DNA of 64,000 bases from Algibacter pacificus (GCF_008033385.1 NZ_VOGY01000004.1:62001-126000); one strand, 5' to 3'. Numbered from the stretch's first letter, positions 16,972 through 26,138 are shown. A program made the numbers and translations. The notes: generated from the letters alone by a model not told the origin.

Positions 16972-18147
16972 TTATATACTTTTAGATATACCAAACTCTA
17001 AACCTCTCAACTCAGCCAAACCACGTAATCTTCCAATTCCAGAATACCCCGGATTTGTTTTCTTATGTAAATCGTCTAACATTTGATGTCCGTGATCTGG
17101 TCGTACTGGAATTAAGGCATCTTTCATACCCGCAGCTTTCCGGCGTCTTTCTTCTAAAACAACCGCTTTTACTACGCTATACATATCCACATCGCCTTCT
17201 AAATGGTTTGCTTCATAAAAATTCCCTTTCGCATCACGTTGGGTACTTCTAAAGTGTAAAAAATGAACTCGATCGGCAAAACGCTCGAATATTTGCACCA
17301 AATTATTATCGGCACGCACGCCTAAAGATCCCGTGCAAAAAGTAATTCCATTAGCTCTATCTGGCACTTGTTCAAATAAATAAGCATAATCTTCCTCGGT
17401 ACTCACCACTCTTGGCAATCCTAAAATTGGATAAGGCGGATCATCTGGATGAATACACATTAGCACCTCGTTTTGTGAAGCTACAGGAATAATTTCTTTT
17501 AAAAATGCAGCTAAATTTTCTCTTAATTTTTGCGCATCAATATCGGCATAAGTATCCAATATGGTTTGAAATTGCTCTAGGGTATACCCTTCTTCAGCAC
17601 CTGGCAATCCTGCAATAATATTATTAATTAATTGTGTTTTTTCTTCTTCGGAAAGTTTATCGGCGTAAACTTTAGCTTCGGCTTGTAATTCTGAAGAATA
17701 ATCTTGTTCTGCACCTGGACGCTTTAATAAAAACAATTCGAAAGCTGCAAAAGCAACTACATCAAAACGAAGGGCTTTAGAACCATCTTCTACTTCAAAG
17801 GCTAAATCTGTACGTGTCCAATCTAACACAGGCATAAAATTGTAACATACAATATGTATCCCACAACTAGCTAAGTTTTTAATACTGGTTTTATAATTTT
17901 CAATATATTCTTGAAAATTCCCTGTTCGTGTTTTAATGGTTTCGTGTACAGGAATACTTTCTACAACACTCCAAGTTAACCCCGTTTTTTCAATGATAGA
18001 TTTTCTTTTTTCAATTTCATCTACTGTCCAAACTTGTCCATTTGGAATGTGATGTAATGCCGAAACAATTCCTGTTGCTCCTGCTTGTTTAATATCGGTT
18101 AAAGATACGGGATCATTTGGTCCGTACCAACGCCATGTTTGTTCCAT
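16972..18147 (-). CDS. uxuA: D-mannonate dehydratase UxuA
   Basis: UxuA dehydrates D-mannonate to 2-keto-3-deoxygluconate. At 391 residues it is close to the usual 390-400. Motifs: [16 protein letters not shown] at the start, [42 protein letters not shown] and [12 protein letters not shown], all of which hold predicted metal and catalytic residues of the TIM-barrel family. It follows the oxidoreductase gene by 59 bases and precedes uxaC by 2. The next enzymes, KDG kinase and KDPG aldolase, are not in the window. Confidence 0.97.
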   Translation of the reverse strand: MEQTWRWYGPNDPVSLTDIKQAGATGIVSALHHIPNGQVWTVDEIEKRKSIIEKTGLTWSVVESIPVHETIKTRTGNFQEYIENYKTSIKNLASCGIHIVCYNFMPVLDWTRTDLAFEVEDGSKALRFDVVAFAAFELFLLKRPGAEQDYSSELQAEAKVYADKLSEEEKTQLINNIIAGLPGAEEGYTLEQFQTILDTYADIDAQKLRENLAAFLKEIIPVASQNEVLMCIHPDDPPYPILGLPRVVSTEEDYAYLFEQVPDRANGITFCTGSLGVRADNNLVQIFERFADRVHFLHFRSTQRDAKGNFYEANHLEGDVDMYSVVKAVVLEERRRKAAGMKDALIPVRPDHGHQMLDDLHKKTNPGYSGIGRLRGLAELRGLEFGISKSI

Positions 18148-18206
18148 AATTTTATATTTTTTTAAACAACTAGATTTTTAAAGTCTCCGCTGCTTGTTGT
18201 TTTATT

Positions 18207-19034
18207 TTAAACACCACTATAAGCACTAAATCCACCATCAATAGGAATAACAACCCCTGTTACAAATGATGCACCTTCACCACATAACCACAACGTTGTA
18301 CCAACTAAATCTTCTGGCTCACCAAATTTCCCCATTGGCGTTTGTTCTATAATTTGATTACCACGAGGGGTTAAACTACCATCGCTTTCGGTAAGTAAAC
18401 TTCTATTTTGATCGGTTAAAAAGAAACCGGGTGCTAGGGCATTTACACGAATGCCCACTTTAGAAAAGTGAACAGCTAACCATTGCGTAAAGTTAGATAC
18501 CGCTGCTTTGGCTCCACTATATGCAGGTATTTTTGTTAATGGTGTAAAGGCATTCATAGATGAAATATTTAAAATACTACAGCCTTCTTTACCTACCATA
18601 TCTTTGGCAAAAACTTGAGTTGGTAATAAGGTTCCTAGAAAATTTAAATCGAATACAAATTTAATTCCTGTTGGATCTAAATCGAAAAAAGACTTAAAAC
18701 CTTCTGTTTTATTTTCTAAATCGGCTTCAGAAAAATGTGGGTTAGAGGTTGTTCCTAAAGGATGGTTTCCTCCAGCTCCATTTATTAAAATATCGCAAGC
18801 TCCTAGTTTAGCATGTACTTCGCTCTTGGCAGCTTCTAAAGATTCTTTTTCCAAAACGTTGGCTGCAACACCTACTGCTATCCCTCCGTTATCAATAATT
18901 TCTTTAGCAATAATATCTGCGGCTTCTTTACGCAAATCGAGAACGGCTATTTTATGGCCTTCTTTTGCTAATGCTTTTGCTAATGCGCCACAAATAACGC
19001 CTCCTGCTCCTGTTAAAACAATTACTTTACTCAT
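18207..19034 (-). CDS. SDR-family D-mannonate oxidoreductase (fructuronate reductase type)
   Basis: A 275-residue short-chain dehydrogenase. The cofactor loop is LTGAGGVICGALAKAL at about 6-21; the catalytic Tyr-x3-Lys is in AYSGAKAAVSN, and the C-terminal VTGVVIPIDGGFSAYSG is classical. It is unrelated to the long-chain UxuB of E. coli. In Bacteroidetes this SDR sits with uxuA and is taken to reduce fructuronate to mannonate, so the assignment rests on context. It is first in the operon, and its promoter overlaps two operator-like palindromes. Confidence 0.9.
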   Translation of the reverse strand: MSKVIVLTGAGGVICGALAKALAKEGHKIAVLDLRKEAADIIAKEIIDNGGIAVGVAANVLEKESLEAAKSEVHAKLGACDILINGAGGNHPLGTTSNPHFSEADLENKTEGFKSFFDLDPTGIKFVFDLNFLGTLLPTQVFAKDMVGKEGCSILNISSMNAFTPLTKIPAYSGAKAAVSNFTQWLAVHFSKVGIRVNALAPGFFLTDQNRSLLTESDGSLTPRGNQIIEQTPMGKFGEPEDLVGTTLWLCGEGASFVTGVVIPIDGGFSAYSGV

Positions 19035-19074
19035 AAGTTTTGATTGTTGATTTTTTCTTTATTTTTGCGCTTTC

Positions 19075-19086
19075 GTGTACGCACAC
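19075..19086. promoter_or_regulatory. LacI-type operator, site 1 (near-palindromic 12-mer)
   Basis: GTGTACGCACAC differs by one base from the perfect palindrome at 19109-19120. On the minus strand it starts one base after the -7 element of the uxu operon, about where transcription would begin, so a bound repressor would block initiation. Confidence 0.8.
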
Positions 19087-19087
19087 A

Positions 19088-19095
19088 CAAATATA
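19088..19095 (-). promoter_or_regulatory. -7 promoter element of the uxu/uxa/TRAP operon
   Basis: The minus strand reads TATATTTG, an exact match to TAnnTTTG. The operator palindromes lie on both sides: one just downstream, one over the expected -33 position. Confidence 0.7.
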
Positions 19096-19108
19096 ACGAA
19101 AAAAAATA

Positions 19109-19120
19109 GTGTGCGCACAC
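19109..19120. promoter_or_regulatory. LacI-type operator, site 2 (perfect 12-bp palindrome)
   Basis: GTGTGCGCACAC is a perfect palindrome with a central CG, as in LacI-family operators. Its centre is 34 bp from that of site 1, about three helical turns, which suits cooperative binding on one face. It lies 75 bases before the divergent regulator gene. Confidence 0.85.
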
Positions 19121-19194
19121 AAAAACTAAATAATTATTACTAAATTGCTTGATCTTAATAGCTAGAATGCTTCACATAAACTTAAATTTAATTA

Positions 19195-20274
19195 ATGATT
19201 ACTATAAAAGATATTGCTAAAGAAGCCCAAGTTTCGGAAGGCACAGTAGATCGTGTTATTCACAACCGCGGTGGAGTATCTAAAAAAACAGAAGCAAAAA
19301 TAAGGACTATTCTCGAACGTCATAATTTTAGTGTAAACCCTATTGCTAGTGCATTGGCCATGAAAAACAAGTATGTAATTGCCACCTTAATGCCTACACA
19401 CAACGCTGACGATATTTTTTGGAAATCGCCTTATTTAGGCGTTTTAAAAGCTGCAAACGATGTAAAAACATCAGGCATACTAGTCAATCATTTTTCTTTT
19501 AATCAATGCGACCCACACTCCTATTTTGAAAGTTTTAAAACCCTGTTAAAATCGAAACCAACTGCCGTGATTATGGTTCCCAATTTTTCTAAAGAAACAA
19601 AACAAATTGTATCACTTTTAGAAAGCAAAAATATTCCTTATTTATTTTTGAATATTGATATTGATGGATTTAATAATATGGCTTTTGTTGGGCAAGATTC
19701 ATACACTGCTGGATATATTGCAGGCAAATTAATTCATTCTAAAAACCAAACGGGGCCTTTTTTAATTATTCAAGCCCGCCATAACATTACTAAAAACAAC
19801 GCGGTTTCTAATAGAATTAAAGGGTTTAATGATTATTTTTTAAAAAACAACATAGCCTCTAAAACACAAACCCTAAAACTTGATAGCTTAGATAATTCTT
19901 TGGAAACAAAAGAAAAAATAAACAGCTATTTAATAGACAACCCTGAAATTAAAGGCATTTTTGTTCCTTCGAGTCGAATTTATATTATTGTCGATTGTAT
20001 TGAAGCCAAAACACTAAAAAATCTAGAATTAATTGGGTTTGATAATACCCCACAAAACATTGCTTGTTTATTAAACGATTCGGTAGCTTTTTTAATTTCT
20101 CAAAAACCTTTCGACCAAGGTTATGAATCGGTTCGAATGCTAACCGATTATTTAACTCAAAATAAAATACCAAACCCTAAAACGTTTTTACCTATCGATA
20201 TTCTTATAAAAGAAAACGTGAAATATAATGAACGTAATGCATTTGTTTTTGAAAAAGAAGACGGTATAAATTAG
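19195..20274 (+). CDS. LacI-family regulator of hexuronate genes
   Basis: A 359-residue regulator. The N-terminal HTH and hinge are at residues 1-60 (TIKDIAKEAQVSEGTVDRVI, then SVNPIASALAM). A periplasmic-binding-protein-like sensor domain follows (AFVGQDSYTAGYIAGKL; LELIGFDNTPQNIACLL). The variant TVDRVIHNRGGVS in place of TVSRVLN is common in Bacteroidetes homologues. Divergence from the uxu operon, with two matching palindromes between, makes it the likely repressor, induced by a hexuronate or fructuronate; the inducer is inference. Its stop overlaps, tail to tail, the stop of a small minus-strand gene. Confidence 0.92.
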   Translation: MITIKDIAKEAQVSEGTVDRVIHNRGGVSKKTEAKIRTILERHNFSVNPIASALAMKNKYVIATLMPTHNADDIFWKSPYLGVLKAANDVKTSGILVNHFSFNQCDPHSYFESFKTLLKSKPTAVIMVPNFSKETKQIVSLLESKNIPYLFLNIDIDGFNNMAFVGQDSYTAGYIAGKLIHSKNQTGPFLIIQARHNITKNNAVSNRIKGFNDYFLKNNIASKTQTLKLDSLDNSLETKEKINSYLIDNPEIKGIFVPSSRIYIIVDCIEAKTLKNLELIGFDNTPQNIACLLNDSVAFLISQKPFDQGYESVRMLTDYLTQNKIPNPKTFLPIDILIKENVKYNERNAFVFEKEDGIN

Positions 20275-20423
20275 CTCTTTTCTTCTTTAGACCGTTTAAT
20301 AATAGCTTTTAACCTCTGTTTTCTTAAAGCTACTTCGGCTTTTTTCTTATTCTTCTTTTGCTCCATTAATCTAGAATGTTTAGCCTTATTTTTGGTATTT
20401 TTATCGCGTCCTGTTTTCGCCAT
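20271..20423 (-). CDS. Small, very basic 50-residue protein
   Basis: The minus strand encodes 50 residues starting MAKTGRDKNTKNKAKHSRL and ending KRSKEEKS. About 40 percent are Lys or Arg; there is no hydrophobic segment, and a coiled or disordered basic helix is likely. The ATG is 4 bases downstream of the mscL stop on the same strand, so it may be cotranscribed with mscL. Its stop shares bases with the lacI-type stop on the other strand (TTAG at 20271-20274). I do not recognise a named family. An RNA- or ribosome-associated role would fit its charge, but that is a guess. Confidence 0.65.
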   Translation of the reverse strand: MAKTGRDKNTKNKAKHSRLMEQKKNKKKAEVALRKQRLKAIIKRSKEEKS

Positions 20424-20427
20424 AATT

Positions 20428-20868
20428 CTACTTAGATTTTAATAATTTATTTTGCTCTTCCATTAAATTGGTCAGCTTTGTTAAAAGCTCGATATCTTTA
20501 GGCGTTGTTACTGTTTTATCCTCAGAATCTTGTGCTTTATTACGTAATCTATTCATAAATTTTACCACAATAAAAATAGTAAAACCTATAATTAAAAAAT
20601 CGAATAAAGCCTCGCCTAAAGCACCATATCCAATAGCGACTTGATCGGTTATTATTTTTCCCGAAGGATCTAAAACTGCTTCTTTGAGTATTAGGCGTTG
20701 ATCTTGAAAATTAACACCACTAGTTAATAAGGTTAATGGCGGTAAAATGACTTTTTTTGCCAAAACATCGATAACTTTATTAAAGGCAGCACCTATAATA
20801 ATCCCGACTGCCATATCCATCATATTACCTTTTACGGCAAACTCTTTAAATTCTTTAAATAACTTCAT
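20428..20868 (-). CDS. mscL: Large-conductance mechanosensitive channel MscL
   Basis: MscL opens under membrane tension to release solutes during osmotic downshock. The 146-residue length is normal. N-terminal amphipathic helix and pore helix: MKLFKEFKEFAVKGNMMDMA then VGIIIGAAFNKVIDVLA. The second membrane helix is FLIIGFTIFIVVKFMNRL, and the charged C-terminal bundle ends in TNLMEEQNKLLKSK. A TAnnTTTG element lies 20 bases upstream of the ATG. Confidence 0.97.
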   Translation of the reverse strand: MKLFKEFKEFAVKGNMMDMAVGIIIGAAFNKVIDVLAKKVILPPLTLLTSGVNFQDQRLILKEAVLDPSGKIITDQVAIGYGALGEALFDFLIIGFTIFIVVKFMNRLRNKAQDSEDKTVTTPKDIELLTKLTNLMEEQNKLLKSK

Positions 20869-20887
20869 ATCTCATTTGTATTATTTA

Positions 20888-20895
20888 CAAATATA
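20888..20895 (-). promoter_or_regulatory. -7 promoter element of mscL
   Basis: The minus strand reads TATATTTG, matching TAnnTTTG, 20 bases before the mscL start. No clear -33 TTTG was found. Confidence 0.5.
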
Positions 20896-21008
20896 TTAGT
20901 TTGAAATTTTAATTTTCTGCACTTTCAAAATTAAAGCTCTTAATATAATGGATAACGCACATATCTTTCAAATTATAACCTAATAGATAAATATTTTTAA
21001 ATATTACC

Positions 21009-21049
21009 TTTTAAAGGAATAAAATTAAATATTCTATTTTAAAGGAATA
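21009..21049. promoter_or_regulatory. Two 13-bp direct repeats upstream of the SatD gene (candidate operator)
   Basis: TTTTAAAGGAATA occurs at 21009-21021 and 21037-21049, 28 bp apart. The second copy also forms an inverted repeat ATATTC/GAATAT (21029-21034 with 21045-21050). The position 56 bases before the ATG suggests binding by a regulator, perhaps the SatD protein itself, which ends in a helix-turn-helix. Confidence 0.5.
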
Positions 21050-21104
21050 TATTTTGTTATAAAGAAGAAAAGTAATACATTTGATAAAGCAGTATAAAAT
21101 TACA

Positions 21105-21704
21105 ATGATTAGTATAATAACCGGAGATATTATAAACTCGAAATCTAGCGAACCAAAAAAATGGCTAAATACGCTAAAAGCCGTGTTAACCCAATACGGA
21201 AGCCAACCTACGCAATGGGACATTTTTAGAGGGGATAGTTTTCAATTAGAAACAAAACCAGAAGCGGCATTAAAAGCTGCTATTTTAATAAAATCGAGTA
21301 TAAAACAATTCAAAAATATGGATGTTAGAATTGCTATAGGACTTGGAGAAAAAACATATTCATCCCATAAAATAACAGAATCTAACGGTACTGCTTTTAT
21401 AAATTCTGGCGAATGTTTTGATGCTTTAAAGAAAACAACACTTGCTATAAAAACACCTTTTAATGCTTTCGACACACAAATTAATCTGATGTTTGAATTA
21501 GCTTTATTGACCATAAATAATTGGACACCAACCTCTGCCAAACTTATAAAAACAGCTTTAGAACACCCCGAATTCACTCAAGTAGAACTCGCTAATCACT
21601 TTGAAACGACGCAAAGCAACATTAGCAAAGGCCTAAAACGCGGTGGTTTCGACGAGATTTCAAAATTATTACACCATTACAACGCTCAAGTAAACATGCT
21701 ATGA
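21105..21704 (+). CDS. SatD family protein with C-terminal helix-turn-helix
   Basis: A protein of about 199 residues. SatD-type motifs are MISIITGDIINSK at the start, QWDIFRGDSFQLE, and RIAIGLGEKTYSS followed by NGTAFINSGECFD. The C terminus (EFTQVELANHFETTQSNISKGL) is a helix-turn-helix. A TTG at 21081 would add 8 residues, but the ATG at 21105 begins the conserved domain. Its last four bases overlap the DUF3307 gene (ATGA), so the two are translationally coupled. SatD was first named in a Streptococcus acid-tolerance locus; its biochemical role is unknown. It probably acts in the cytoplasm as a regulator or sensor. Confidence 0.85.
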   Translation: MISIITGDIINSKSSEPKKWLNTLKAVLTQYGSQPTQWDIFRGDSFQLETKPEAALKAAILIKSSIKQFKNMDVRIAIGLGEKTYSSHKITESNGTAFINSGECFDALKKTTLAIKTPFNAFDTQINLMFELALLTINNWTPTSAKLIKTALEHPEFTQVELANHFETTQSNISKGLKRGGFDEISKLLHHYNAQVNML

Positions 21705-22420
21705 TTATACTTTTCATAAAACTGATACTCGCTCATTTTATAGGAGATTTCCTTTTACAACCACAAAAATGGGTAACTCATAAAGAAACCTACAAACACA
21801 AGTCTAAATACTTGTACTTTCATGTATTGGTGCATTTTGCTGCGTTACTCATTGTTTTACAATTCAATTTTAAATACGGACTTGGGTTTCTCATTATAGT
21901 AGTATCACATTACATTATCGACCTTATCAAACTCAAACTAAACACAAAATCGAACGCCAGATTATTATTTGGATTAGACCAATTGGCCCATTTCATAATT
22001 ATCGCCATTGTAGTGAGTATTTATAAACCCTATGCTTTAAACATCAACTCGTTATATAACCCCAAATTCTTACTCTTAATTACTTCTATCTTAGGCGTTA
22101 CCGTGGTGTCAACTATTATTATGAAAATTGTAATTTCAAAATGGTACTTTAAAGAAGATAACAGCAACCTATCTTTACAAAATGCTGGCGCTTTTATCGG
22201 CATTCTCGAACGCCTTTTTGTTTTTGTTTTAATTATCTCGCACCATTGGGAAGGCATTGGCTTTTTAATAGCTGCAAAATCGGTGCTTCGTTTTAGTGAT
22301 TTATCAAAAGCAAAAGATCGTAAACTTACAGAATACATTCTTATTGGCACCTTATTAAGCTTTGGTTTAGCGGTACTTATCGGAATTATCTACGAGTATC
22401 TTTTCACCTTAATGAGTTAA
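21701..22420 (+). CDS. DUF3307 family membrane protein
   Basis: A 239-residue inner-membrane protein with about six hydrophobic segments. The DUF3307 signature is at the start: LILAHFIGDFLLQPQKWV then YLYFHVLVHF, with conserved His and Asp residues in the first helices. It also has IVVSHYIIDLIKLKL and FGLDQLAHFIIIAIVV. The ATG overlaps the SatD stop by four bases; SatD and DUF3307 genes are often paired, so they probably function together. No activity is established; the conserved His and Asp residues inside the membrane hint at metal binding or catalysis. Confidence 0.87.
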   Translation: MIILFIKLILAHFIGDFLLQPQKWVTHKETYKHKSKYLYFHVLVHFAALLIVLQFNFKYGLGFLIIVVSHYIIDLIKLKLNTKSNARLLFGLDQLAHFIIIAIVVSIYKPYALNINSLYNPKFLLLITSILGVTVVSTIIMKIVISKWYFKEDNSNLSLQNAGAFIGILERLFVFVLIISHHWEGIGFLIAAKSVLRFSDLSKAKDRKLTEYILIGTLLSFGLAVLIGIIYEYLFTLMS

Positions 22421-22539
22421 ATTATTTTCTGAATTTTAAAACAAATAAATTTTCATTTTTTCAATAAAAAATAATAAACCAAACACCTTCTTTCAAGAAA
22501 AAAAGTTTATTTTAAACACTTATTAAAACACCCTTTTAT

Positions 22540-23076
22540 ATGTCGGCAAAACAACTAGTAATTAAAAGCAAATATCTAATCTTATTGATAAGTTTCATAA
22601 GTGTTTTTAGCTGCGATAGAACAAAGGAAATCAGCTCTATAAACACTGAAAACTGGACTAAACGCGAAGCAAAACTTAATGCAAACGACTCGCTAGAATA
22701 CGGAAAATCGTACCTATCGATTTATTCGCAAATTTACAGCATGTCGGAACATAAAACCCATAACTTAACGTCTATGGTAAGTTTAAGAAACACGAGCGAC
22801 ACCGACACAATTTACATACTAAAAGCCAAATATTTTGACACCCACGGGAAGTTAGTACGCTCTTATTTTAAAGGTCATCCTATTTTCTTGGCGCCTATGG
22901 AAACCTGCGAAATTATTATCGACGAAATAGACAACACGGGCGGCACGGGTTCTAATTTTATTTTCGAATGGAAAACTCCTATAAATTGCCCAGAACCGCT
23001 TTTTGAAGGTATCATGAATTCTACCGTCGGGCAACAGGGTTTATCCTTCACCACACAAGCTAAACGTATTAAATAG
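22540..23076 (+). CDS. DUF3124 lipoprotein
   Basis: A 178-residue exported protein. The lipobox is ISVFSC (Cys25), followed by DRTKEISS. The DUF3124 domain fills the rest: YLSIYSQIYSMSEHKTHNLT, NTSDTDTIYILKAKYFD, FLAPMETCEIIIDE, and EGIMNSTVGQQGLSF. The fold looks like a beta sandwich; no function is known. It lies 119 bases after the DUF3307 gene and ends 33 bases before a convergent oxidoreductase gene. Confidence 0.82.
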   Translation: MSAKQLVIKSKYLILLISFISVFSCDRTKEISSINTENWTKREAKLNANDSLEYGKSYLSIYSQIYSMSEHKTHNLTSMVSLRNTSDTDTIYILKAKYFDTHGKLVRSYFKGHPIFLAPMETCEIIIDEIDNTGGTGSNFIFEWKTPINCPEPLFEGIMNSTVGQQGLSFTTQAKRIK

Positions 23077-23109
23077 TTCGGCTTCAAAAGCATCCTTATT
23101 TCTAAACTG

Positions 23110-26025
23110 TTAAAGTAAAGCTTCTCGTAAAATACTAACGGGGTGTTTCGCCCTACGTTTTGTTCCATCCTTTATTTGATGTCTGCAACTGGTGCCGTTT
23201 GCCGCTATTATCGTGCTTTCGGGTGCTTTTAAAACCGCAGGAAATAAGGTTTGATTTCCAATATTCATACTCACCTCATAATGTTCTTCCTCGTAACCAA
23301 AACTTCCTGCCATACCGCAGCAACCACTTGGAATAATAGTAACTTTATAATTTTTAGGAAGATTCAATACAGAAAAACTAGATAGCTGATTGCTCTGTGC
23401 TTTTTGGTGGCAATGCCCATGAAACTTAATCACTTTTGATTCTAATGTAAATTGTGCTGCGGTGATATGCCCCAATTCTATTTCTTTTTGAAGAAATTCC
23501 TCTATTAAAAACGTGTGTTTTGCTATCGCTTTCGCGGAAGATTTATCGTCTGCTAATTTTAAATATTCATCTTTAAACGTTAAAATCGCCGAAGGTTCAA
23601 TGCCCACTAAAGGCGTCTCATTGATAATGATATTTTTATAAATAGCTACATTTTTATTAGCCACCGATTTGGCTTGTTCCAAAAAACCTTTTGATAAAAA
23701 CGTTCGTCCAGATTCTGCACTTTTAACCATCTCAACCTTATAATTTAACGCTGTTAAAAGGGCGATGGCATCTTCACCTATTTCGGTATCTAAATGATTG
23801 GTAAATTCATCATTAAACAGGTAGATTTTTTTAATATAATTTTCTTCTACTAATTGTTCTTTAAAATCTGTATAAACTTTATTTAAACTTTTTCGTGAAA
23901 TTAAAGGCAAGTTCCGTTCTTTAGCCACTCCAAAAGATTTTTTAAGTAGTGACGATGTCAATCTATTAGAAAATACAAAATTTGTAAGCCCAGGAAACAC
24001 GCTTCCATAACCATTCAATTTATTATTAAAAGCAAATAACTTGGTCCGTAATGATGTGCCATTTTCTTTTTGATACTGATACAAAAACTCCGCTTTTAAA
24101 CTCGCCACATCTACACTACTAGGGCATTCGCTGGAGCAGGCTTTACAGCTTAAGCATAAATCGAAAACCGATTTGAGTTCTTCATGATTGAACTTATTTT
24201 TTTTATCTGAATTTGTTAAAAATTCACGCAAGGCATTCGCTCGCGCTCTAGTGGTATCTTTTTCATTTCTTGTGGCACGGTAACTTGGGCACATAGTGCC
24301 TCCAAACTCTGGAAGTTTCCGGCAATCGCCCGATCCATTACATTTTTCGGCGGCACGCAAAATGCCTTGCGATTCCGAAAAATCGAGCATTGTTTTTATT
24401 TCAGGCTCTACCCGATCTACTTCATAGCGCAACGCTTTATCCATAGGAAAAGCATCCACAATTTTACCTTCATTAAAAATATTATTGGGATCAAAAAGTG
24501 ATTTTACACGCTTTATTAATTGGTAATTATTTTCACCAATCATTAAAGGAATAAACTCGGCTCGAACAATACCATCGCCATGTTCGCCACTCATAGACCC
24601 CTTATATTTTTTTACTAAATGGGCAACATCGGTGGTTATTTTTCTAAATAACAGCACATCCTCACTTGTCTTTAAATTCAAAATAGGCCGTAAATGCAAT
24701 TCACCTGCCCCAGCATGCGCATAATAAATAGCCTCTTGCTTATACCCTTTCATTAAGGCTGAAAATTCGGAAATATAATTAGCCAAATCGGGTAAAGCTA
24801 CTGCGGTATCTTCAATACAGGCTGCCGATTTTTTATCGCCAATAATATTTCCAAGCAACCCTAAACCGGCACTTCGCAACTGGTTGGCTTTATCTATTTC
24901 ATCGCCTTTTAATAAGGGCAATGCATAACTTAATCCCGTTTCAGCAATGGCTTCAACTAAATGACTTGCTAATATTTCAGCATCAGCTAAAGTATCCGCT
25001 TTTATCTCACACATCAAAATAGCTTTGGGATCGCCCACAATAAATTGTCTATTTTCCTCTTGTGTTTTATTCTGTTTTGTACAATCTAAAATGGTTTTAT
25101 CCATCATTTCGCAGGTGTACAAATTGTGTTGCATGGTTAATTCCACCGCATTTAAGCAATTTTCAATACTGGTAAAATGCGCCGCAACCATAATAGATTC
25201 CTTTGGTGGTAACTTATCGAGTTTTAAGGTTATTTGAGTTGTAAAAGCCAAAGTTCCTTCACTTCCCGACAAAAGTTTACACATATTAAAAGGCTCTAAA
25301 CTATTGGAGAACACATCGGATTTTATCAATTCATCAATAGCATATCCTGTATTTCTTCGGTGAATTTCTGGTTTTGGAAAGTTTGTTTTTATTTCATTTT
25401 GAACCGTATCTGATGCCAACTCCTCATAAAGTGTTTTATAAATTCGGCCTTCTAAAGAGGATGCTTTTGTTTTCTTCAGAAAATCTTCCGAAGATAATTC
25501 TCCAAAAACAGCTTCGCTACCATCACTTAAAATGGTGTGCATTTCCAAAACCTTATCGCGTGTTACTCCATATTGAATCGAGGTCGTTCCGGAGGAATTA
25601 TTACCAACCATACCACCAATCATACACCGATTTGAGGTAGACGTGTTAGGACCAAAAAAAAGTCCGAACGGTTTTAAGTAATTATTTAAAGCATCGCGCA
25701 CTACCCCAGGTTGTACGGTAATAGTTTGTGCTTTTTCGTCAAAATCTAAAATTTCAGTAAAATATTTAGAAACATCCACCACAATGCCTTTACCTACACA
25801 TTGCCCTGCCAGCGATGTACCCGCCGTTCGCGGGATTAAAGACACTTTGTTAATCTTAGCGTAATTAATTAAGTGGATAATATCTGCTCGGTTTTTTGGG
25901 TAAGCCACCGCCAAGGGTAACATTCTATAAACCGATGCGTCGGTAGCGTAAATAGATTTTATTAAATTATCGAAAAGTAATTGACCCGATAACACTGATT
26001 TTAAAGCAATTAAAGATTTGTACAT
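23110..26025 (-). CDS. FAD- and Fe-S-containing dehydrogenase (YdiJ / D-2-hydroxyacid type)
   Basis: A 971-residue cytoplasmic oxidoreductase combining a GlcD-type flavoprotein and an Fe-S/CCG part. The FAD-binding site is PRTAGTSLAGQCVGKGIVVD at about 61-80, with GPNTSTSNRCMIGGMVGNNS further on; SGEHGDGIVRAEF closes the flavin domain. Fe-S ligands are CNGSGDCRKLP, GGTMCPSYRATR and CLSCKACSSECPSSVD. The C-terminal CCG part has HGHCHQKA and IPSGCCGMAGSFGYE. This architecture is found in YdiJ, a D-2-hydroxyglutarate dehydrogenase, and in some D-lactate dehydrogenases; substrate cannot be decided here. The gene stands alone on the minus strand. Confidence 0.9.
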   Translation of the reverse strand: MYKSLIALKSVLSGQLLFDNLIKSIYATDASVYRMLPLAVAYPKNRADIIHLINYAKINKVSLIPRTAGTSLAGQCVGKGIVVDVSKYFTEILDFDEKAQTITVQPGVVRDALNNYLKPFGLFFGPNTSTSNRCMIGGMVGNNSSGTTSIQYGVTRDKVLEMHTILSDGSEAVFGELSSEDFLKKTKASSLEGRIYKTLYEELASDTVQNEIKTNFPKPEIHRRNTGYAIDELIKSDVFSNSLEPFNMCKLLSGSEGTLAFTTQITLKLDKLPPKESIMVAAHFTSIENCLNAVELTMQHNLYTCEMMDKTILDCTKQNKTQEENRQFIVGDPKAILMCEIKADTLADAEILASHLVEAIAETGLSYALPLLKGDEIDKANQLRSAGLGLLGNIIGDKKSAACIEDTAVALPDLANYISEFSALMKGYKQEAIYYAHAGAGELHLRPILNLKTSEDVLLFRKITTDVAHLVKKYKGSMSGEHGDGIVRAEFIPLMIGENNYQLIKRVKSLFDPNNIFNEGKIVDAFPMDKALRYEVDRVEPEIKTMLDFSESQGILRAAEKCNGSGDCRKLPEFGGTMCPSYRATRNEKDTTRARANALREFLTNSDKKNKFNHEELKSVFDLCLSCKACSSECPSSVDVASLKAEFLYQYQKENGTSLRTKLFAFNNKLNGYGSVFPGLTNFVFSNRLTSSLLKKSFGVAKERNLPLISRKSLNKVYTDFKEQLVEENYIKKIYLFNDEFTNHLDTEIGEDAIALLTALNYKVEMVKSAESGRTFLSKGFLEQAKSVANKNVAIYKNIIINETPLVGIEPSAILTFKDEYLKLADDKSSAKAIAKHTFLIEEFLQKEIELGHITAAQFTLESKVIKFHGHCHQKAQSNQLSSFSVLNLPKNYKVTIIPSGCCGMAGSFGYEEEHYEVSMNIGNQTLFPAVLKAPESTIIAANGTSCRHQIKDGTKRRAKHPVSILREALL

Positions 26026-26138
26026 AAAAAATAGTTCATTCTATAAATATAAATACATTTTTGGCGTTATTTTTGCCTATTCCAAATTTAAAGTCTATTA
26101 AAACATTTCTTTAACATAAACATGAAATACATTAAACT

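Noticed and set aside
26068-26075. TATTTTTG as the promoter of the small barrel gene
   Set aside because: It matches the -7 consensus but has no -33 partner and lies 63 bases before the ATG; support is too weak to list.
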